Assembly (NCBI GenBank): GCA_002403855.1
Contig: DHIO01000023.1
Coordinates: 4,312-15,333, forward strand
Direction: 5' to 3'
Length of the DNA stretch: 11,022 bases
DNA from: Acidimicrobiia bacterium UBA4744
Lineage (GTDB): Bacteria > Actinomycetota > Acidimicrobiia > Spongiisociales > UBA4744
The position numbers and the translations under genes are program-made. The notes under the pieces were generated by a model, which was not told the DNA's origin, did not search any database, and saw nothing but the letters and a program-made list of their open reading frames with translations. Positions 7,082 through 11,022 of this stretch are shown in pieces. How positions within the stretch are numbered: the stretch's first letter is position 1; each line of letters starts with the position of its first letter.

Positions 7082-8934
7082 AGCGTTTCGCAACCGTCAT
7101 GGCGGGCCTGCTGGCCCTGACCCTGCTCCCCGCCGGGGGGCAGGTGTCGGCCGCTCCCGATCCCTTTTTCCAATTCGTCGGAAGCGGGTGGGGTCATGGG
7201 GTAGGGCTCAGCCAGTACGGCGCCCGGGCCATGGCCGAATCGGGCCGGACGGCAGCAGAGATCGTCACGTACTACTACGCGGATACCGCCGTGCAAACGC
7301 TCGCCGGGGTGCTCGAGCCGGAAACGTTTGTACTCACCGACCCGGACCCGCTGTGGATCGGGCTGCATCAGAACCAGACTTCGCTCCGTTTCCAGGTCGA
7401 GAACGGATCGGCCGACCTGTGCAAGGCCGGTGACGGCGAAGGGGAGTGCCCAACCCAGTTTGCGCAAGCGGGTGAGACTTGGGAGTTTCGCTCCCTGGGC
7501 GGAGGGGCTTGCCAGTTCTTCCTCGAGGACGTTGCAGTCGGCAACCCCGGTACCTGTTCCGCCAGCATCACGTGGACCGAACAGCCCAACACCAGGGTCT
7601 CGTTCCTCGATACCGGCCGAACCTATGCCCGGGGCACCCTCCGGATACGCCCCGCCGCCGCCGACACCTTCCACGTGATGCTGGAGATCGGTCTCGAGGA
7701 CTACCTCTACGGAATCGGCGAGATGCCCTCGTACTGGCCGATGGAAGCCCTCAAAGCCCAGGCGATTGCCGCCCGCACCTACGGGGTGCGGCAGACGCTT
7801 CGGTGGGGGCCGGAGGAAGCCCTGGACGGTTCACGAAAGAACCAGTGTTGGTGTCAGCAGTACGGGACGGTCGTCGACCAGAACTACGTCGGCTGGTCCA
7901 AAGAGTCCGGTGAGGACGGCCATCGCTGGGTCCAGGCCGTCAACGAGACCGCCGGGCAGGTGGTCACCCATCCGACGGCCGCGGAGCAGACCGTCATCGT
8001 CGCCTACTACTCGTCGTCGTCGGGGGGTGTCACCGAGAGCAACATCTCCGGACTGGGGCACGCGACTCCGATCGCGTACCTCCCCGGGGTGGAGGATCCG
8101 TGGTCGCTGGATCCTCTGGCCCAGAACCCGTTTGCGTCGTGGACCAAGGACGTGGCTGCCGCCACGATCGCCACCGCCTACGGCCTCGACTCGGTGGCAT
8201 CGGTCGAAGTCGTCGCCCGCCACCCGTCGGGAAGCGCCGCCGAGGTGGAGATCGTCGGTCTTCTGAACGGCAGCCGGCAATCGCTGACCCGCACCGGGCG
8301 ATCGGTGAAGGCCACCCTGGGTCTCAGATCGTCATACTTCGACGTCACCGCCGTGGACACCTTCCTGGGGCCGTTCAAGGACGACGACGGCTCACCGCAC
8401 GAACCGGACATCGCCATCATCTTCGCGGCGGGCATCACCAAGGGATGCGGACCGGACCTTTACTGTCCTTCCGGTACGGTGCCCCGCTGGCAGATGGCGC
8501 TCTTCCTCACCCGGCTGCACACTGCCTCCCGTTTCGACCTCCCCACCGGGTCTTCACAAGGGTTCACCGACCTCGGCGGGATGAGCGCCGAGGCAACCAT
8601 GGCCATCAACCAGCTCAAACAACTCGGCATCACCAAGGGCACTTCAGCCACAACCTACACGCCACTGCTGGAGGTGCCTCGCTGGCAAATGGCGCTGTTC
8701 ATCACCCGGCTGCTGGCGGCCGACGGTGTGCCCCTTCCCGACGGAGCGGATCAGGGCTTCACCGACATCGGGCACCTCTCGGCGGAAGCGCAGACGTCCA
8801 TCAACCAGTTGAAGCAACTGGGGATCACCTCTCTGAGCGGGCAGTATCAGCCCGAGCTCCCCATGACCCGCGACTTGATGGCATCGTTCATGGCACGTTC
8901 GCTGGAGGCGGTGGCCGCGATCCGCGGGTTCTAG
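7078..8934 (+). CDS. Secreted SpoIID/LytB-type lytic transglycosylase with three SLH repeats
   Basis: A 618-residue exported protein of the SpoIID/LytB family; SpoIID cleaves glycan strands already stripped of stem peptides. It has a signal peptide (1-25, cleavage near VSAAP). GSGWGHGVGLSQYGA (35-49), plus EIVTYYY, lies at the N-terminus. A Cys-containing spacer follows (about 80-190; C115, C124, C145, C160). The catalytic core is LEDYLYGIGEMPSYWPMEAL (206-225) with predicted catalytic E215, then KAQAIAARTYG (226-236), CWCQQYG (257-263), SSSSGGVTES (312-321) and LGLRSSYFDV (414-423). In classical SpoIID the GWGHGVGMSQYGA block is C-terminal, so this copy is permuted. Three SLH repeats follow (about 433-485, 497-545, 560-608). 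It overlaps the amidase gene by ATGA, so the two enzymes should be made together. The wall-glycan substrate is inferred from the family. Confidence 0.9.
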   Translation: MKRFATVMAGLLALTLLPAGGQVSAAPDPFFQFVGSGWGHGVGLSQYGARAMAESGRTAAEIVTYYYADTAVQTLAGVLEPETFVLTDPDPLWIGLHQNQTSLRFQVENGSADLCKAGDGEGECPTQFAQAGETWEFRSLGGGACQFFLEDVAVGNPGTCSASITWTEQPNTRVSFLDTGRTYARGTLRIRPAAADTFHVMLEIGLEDYLYGIGEMPSYWPMEALKAQAIAARTYGVRQTLRWGPEEALDGSRKNQCWCQQYGTVVDQNYVGWSKESGEDGHRWVQAVNETAGQVVTHPTAAEQTVIVAYYSSSSGGVTESNISGLGHATPIAYLPGVEDPWSLDPLAQNPFASWTKDVAAATIATAYGLDSVASVEVVARHPSGSAAEVEIVGLLNGSRQSLTRTGRSVKATLGLRSSYFDVTAVDTFLGPFKDDDGSPHEPDIAIIFAAGITKGCGPDLYCPSGTVPRWQMALFLTRLHTASRFDLPTGSSQGFTDLGGMSAEATMAINQLKQLGITKGTSATTYTPLLEVPRWQMALFITRLLAADGVPLPDGADQGFTDIGHLSAEAQTSINQLKQLGITSLSGQYQPELPMTRDLMASFMARSLEAVAAIRGF

Positions 8935-8963
8935 CCGGCCAACGCACGCTCGGGAATCTCGCA

Positions 8964-8983
8964 GACCGGCGAACTCGCCGGTC
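8964..8983. terminator. Bidirectional hairpin terminator between convergent genes
   Basis: A perfect 8-bp GC-rich stem, GACCGGCG paired with CGCCGGTC, around the 4-nt loop AACT. It sits in the 59-bp space between the SpoIID stop and the stop of the convergent SLH gene. The T-tracts are poor on both sides, as is common in actinobacteria. Confidence 0.7.
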
Positions 8984-8993
8984 CCTACTTCAG

Positions 8994-9728
8994 TCAGCCG
9001 GGGGGACAGGTGGTCGTTGTCGTGGTCGGCTCCGTGGTGGTGGTCGCCGCCGGGGGAGCGATGGGGGTCAGGTTGAAGCCGCGGCCGAGCAGGCTGGCCA
9101 GTTCGGCCCTCGACAGGTGCTCGTCCGGGCAGTACATCAGTGGCGCCGATCGGCAGCCCCGGGTGATCCCCAGCTCGTAGAGGCGGTCGACATGCGGCCG
9201 GTACCGGACCGTGGGTGGGACGTCCGAGAAGTAGGAGTCCTGAAACCCTGACGGGACTTCCTCCGCGAGGGCGCGAAGCAGGACTCCGGCGAAGGCGGCC
9301 CGGCTCACGGGTTCGCCCGGCTGGAATGTCGAGTCGTCATACCCGGCCATGATGCCGAGCTCGTACGCTTCTTCCACGTAGCCCGCATACCACGCATCGG
9401 CATCGACGTCGGTGAAGTGGCTCCGATAGGCGTGGTCCGCAACGTCAACCCCGCCGGCGCGAAGTACGAAGGCGGCCAGTTCGGCCCGGTCGACGACCTG
9501 GTCGGGGCAGAACAACCCCGGCCCACATCCGTCCGTGATGCCGGCGGCCGCCAAAGCCTCGATGTATGCCTCATGAACGAGGCCGTCGTCGTCGGAGAAG
9601 GTCCCGCCCGGTGCCAGATCGGCAGCGGCGGCCATACCGGAGTACGCAATGAGGGATCCCAGCACGATGAACACCAGGAGCCAACGGCCGACCAGTGAAC
9701 TCGGCGATCCCAGGCGCCTTCTTCTCAC
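8994..9728 (-). CDS. Secreted SLH-repeat surface protein with Thr-rich tail
   Basis: A 244-residue exported protein made almost entirely of SLH repeats. An Arg-rich start (VRRRRLG) and hydrophobic core (residues 13-30) end at AAAAD, a good signal peptide. The SLH repeats cover about 42-92, 104-152 and 166-216. The first carries GCGPGLFCP (67-75) and the third GCRSAPLMYCP (191-201), echoing the cysteine pair of the neighbouring SLH enzymes. The tail is Thr/Pro-rich and ends TTTTTTCPPG. No catalytic domain is present, so it may be a structural wall protein or an adaptor. GTG 9728 is chosen because GGGAGGTG lies just upstream. The frame stays open to 9989, but that extension is leftover pseudogene sequence. 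It is convergent with the SpoIID gene. Confidence 0.85.
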   Translation of the reverse strand: MRRRRLGSPSSLVGRWLLVFIVLGSLIAYSGMAAAADLAPGGTFSDDDGLVHEAYIEALAAAGITDGCGPGLFCPDQVVDRAELAAFVLRAGGVDVADHAYRSHFTDVDADAWYAGYVEEAYELGIMAGYDDSTFQPGEPVSRAAFAGVLLRALAEEVPSGFQDSYFSDVPPTVRYRPHVDRLYELGITRGCRSAPLMYCPDEHLSRAELASLLGRGFNLTPIAPPAATTTTEPTTTTTTCPPG

Positions 9729-9732
9729 CGAC

Positions 9733-9740
9733 CACCTCCC
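9733..9740 (-). promoter_or_regulatory. Ribosome-binding site of the SLH surface protein gene
   Basis: GGGAGGTG on the minus strand. The GGAGG core is 6 nt before GTG 9728. This site decides the start against the upstream in-frame ATG at 9761, whose product would place 11 extra residues before the Arg-rich n-region. Confidence 0.75.
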
Positions 9741-9821
9741 GGGGCCAGCTGAATACAGCATGTGGCGGTGTCGGCAGGTTCTGCAAGAGGTCGAAGGGCC
9801 CTTTCCCGGACGACCCCAACT

Positions 9822-10550
9822 GTCGACGGGAAGCCGACTCTTGACCGACGCCGGGATCAGGCCGGTGAGATCTGCTGCAGCGGGGGTCGGTGAGCGTATT
9901 GAGGAAGGTGAGGAGATCCGTAGCTTGGGCGCCGGACAATCCCCGATTGGTGGCGACGAAGGGGTCGAGGGAGGCGAGGATGAACTCAACCTCCGTCGTG
10001 CTCAATCGGACGGTGTCCCGAGGTCCGGGTCGAGCACGGCCGGATCGTAGGCGCTCACCGAGAACATGGCTTGCACCACCAGCACGCCGTCGAGTCCATG
10101 GGGAAGAGCGGTTCCGGGGGTGAGTCGAAGCCGTTCGCTGCCGCTACGGCAACGCGGCCATCCCAGAACATGGAGAGCTACTCGGCCGCACCGCGATTGA
10201 AGATATCCGGTGAGTGGCGGGGCACGAACTGGCGGCCCTCACCCAGCCGGCGATCAGGCCCGAGGCGCCGCCGGTACCAATCGGGAGGGAGAGCCCGTCG
10301 CGCCCGTGCTGGAGTGGGTGGTGGCAGGTGGCGCAGGCGATGTCGCGATTGCCGCTCAGTTCGGGATCGAAGAAGAGAGCTTCTCCGAGTTGCACGAGCT
10401 CGAGCGGATGCTCGGATCCGGGATCTAGCGGCGGCAGAGCGTGTGCTTCTACAGCGTGGGCGAGCTGCCGATCGAGGGCATCGTCGCTGCAGCCGGCGAG
10501 CAAGAGCAGGAACCGACCAGCAACCCGATCATGCGACGGTGCAGGTTCAT
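9822..10550 (-). pseudogene. Decayed diheme cytochrome-c peroxidase (MauG/CcpA family) lipoprotein gene
   Basis: The remnant starts at ATG 10550 with a GGGAGGT site (10559-10565) and a lipoprotein signal, MNLHRRMIGLLV then RFLLLLAGCSDD, read across a frameshift near 10515. One frame then gives LGEALFFDPEL and the heme motif CATCH (10321-10335). A one-base loss near 10257 moves to DRRLGEGRQFVPRHSPDIFN. A TAG at 10178-10180 replaces the Trp expected before LSMFWDGRV. Another one-base loss near 10122 leads to TPGTALPHGLDGVLVVQAMF. Residues then jump, around 10050-10062, directly to the C-terminal SAYDPAVLDPDL, so the second heme domain is missing. A further shift near 10005-10030 gives STTEVEFILASLDPF and TDLLTFLNTLTDP. 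An extra base in the G5 run at 9882-9886 leads to AAADLTGLIPAS and RLPVD, the usual family ending. No functional product is expected. The gene would have encoded a periplasmic or surface-anchored heme peroxidase. Confidence 0.88.
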
Positions 10551-10639
10551 GGTATGCGACCTCCCGCCGGGTCCTGCTGCCAACGTATGCCCCCGGCCCT
10601 CCCCCGACGAGAGGCCAATGGCCCGGATCAGAGCCGGAT
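10551..10639. other. Gap between the moeB-like gene and the peroxidase pseudogene
   Basis: An 89-bp spacer. Apart from the GGGAGGT ribosome-binding site of the pseudogene (10559-10565) I see no clear promoter, hairpin terminator or small gene. Confidence 0.5.
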
Positions 10640-11022
10640 TCAGGTTCGCGCCACGGTTCCGGCCGGCAGGCACAGGTGGTCGTACTCGACGATCCTGGGC
10701 GGTTGCGTTTCGTCGGCGCACGCCGGGCATGTGGGGTTGCGGCGCACGTTGAGGACCCGGAAATCCTGGTCGAGGGCGTCGTAGGTCAACAGCTTGCCGA
10801 CGAGGTGATCGCCGATGCCGAGCAGCATCTTGATGGTCTCGGCCGCCTGGATAGAGCCGATCACGCCGGGCACCACACCCAGCACTCCCGCCTCGGCGCA
10901 CGAGGGCGCCAGCTGAGGCGGGGGCGGCTCCTCGAAGAGGCAGCGGTAGCAGGGGCCCTCATAGGGAGAGAAAACGCTCGCCTGTCCCTCGAAGCGAAAC
11001 ACCGATCCGTGGACGACGGGGA
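10640..11022 (-). CDS. moeB: MoeB/ThiF-family sulfur-carrier adenylyltransferase, C-terminal part, runs off the right edge
   Basis: The last 127 or so residues of an E1-like adenylyltransferase, which activates the C-terminus of a ubiquitin-like sulfur carrier (MoaD or ThiS) with ATP during molybdopterin or thiamine synthesis in the cytosol. The frame is open from the edge and reads VVHGSVFRFEGQASVF, then SPYEGPCYRCLF, SCAEAGVLGVVPGVIG, SIQAAETIKMLLGIG and RRNPTCPAC. The CxxC pairs in CYRC and CPAC are the usual structural zinc ligands. The ATP-binding N-terminal half lies outside the window. It ends at EYDHLCLPAGTVART with no C-terminal rhodanese domain, unlike actinobacterial MoeZ. MoeB and ThiF cannot be separated without the missing part and neighbours. 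Confidence 0.88.
   Translation of the reverse strand, partial: PVVHGSVFRFEGQASVFSPYEGPCYRCLFEEPPPPQLAPSCAEAGVLGVVPGVIGSIQAAETIKMLLGIGDHLVGKLLTYDALDQDFRVLNVRRNPTCPACADETQPPRIVEYDHLCLPAGTVART

Noticed and set aside
5618..7093. 491-codon minus-strand open frame antisense to the amidase
   Set aside because: The plus strand holds clear PGRP and SLH motifs; the antisense product is low-complexity and unlike any known domain.
9000..9060. Thr-codon repeats at the SLH protein end as a CRISPR or tandem DNA repeat
   Set aside because: Short imperfect codon repeats encoding a Thr-rich tail; no regular unit or spacers.
10071..10784. 237-codon plus-strand open frame near the right end
   Set aside because: Arg-rich shadow lying antisense to the peroxidase pseudogene and the moeB-like gene; no start signal or domain.

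Overview
The window is GC-rich, densely coded DNA that looks actinobacterial, perhaps Acidimicrobiia. The support is many GTG starts, strong GGAGG ribosome-binding sites alongside apparently leaderless starts, an actinobacterial-style amidase, and SLH domains carrying a GC...(Y/F)CP cysteine signature. Assignment to class is an inference.

Positions 1-5006 hold a cell-surface polysaccharide locus. A 5'-complete wecB fragment (minus strand, UDP-GlcNAc 2-epimerase) diverges across a 21-bp gap from a membrane glycosyltransferase of family GT2 (541-1704). That gene meets tail-to-tail, with a 4-bp CTAG overlap, a minus-strand pair made of a carbohydrate sulfotransferase (2732-3535) followed by an ExoA-like GT2 (1701-2717). 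Divergent from the pair is an O-antigen ligase/Wzy_C-type polymerase (3657-5006). Together these genes could supply a ManNAc precursor, extend a glycan, sulfate it, and polymerise or ligate it.

Positions 5007-8934 hold a peptidoglycan-remodelling pair. After an 86-bp gap containing a 15-bp hairpin comes a secreted PGRP-type N-acetylmuramoyl-L-alanine amidase with three C-terminal SLH repeats. It overlaps by ATGA a secreted SpoIID/LytB-type protein, also with three SLH repeats. The amidase would strip stem peptides and SpoIID would cut the denuded glycan, so the pair resembles a surface-anchored, non-sporulation version of the SpoIIP/SpoIID logic. A bidirectional hairpin terminator separates it from a convergent third SLH protein (8994-9728) with a Thr-rich tail.

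Positions 9822-10550 hold a decayed diheme cytochrome-c peroxidase (MauG/CcpA family) lipoprotein gene: five frameshifts, one nonsense codon and loss of the second heme domain. At the right edge is the 3' part of a MoeB/ThiF-type sulfur-carrier adenylyltransferase (minus strand). No RNA genes, CRISPR arrays or insertion sequences were seen.

The most interesting theme is the linkage of a ManNAc-type glycan locus with SLH-anchored wall enzymes. SLH domains classically bind secondary wall polysaccharides, so the two halves of the window may be functionally joined.
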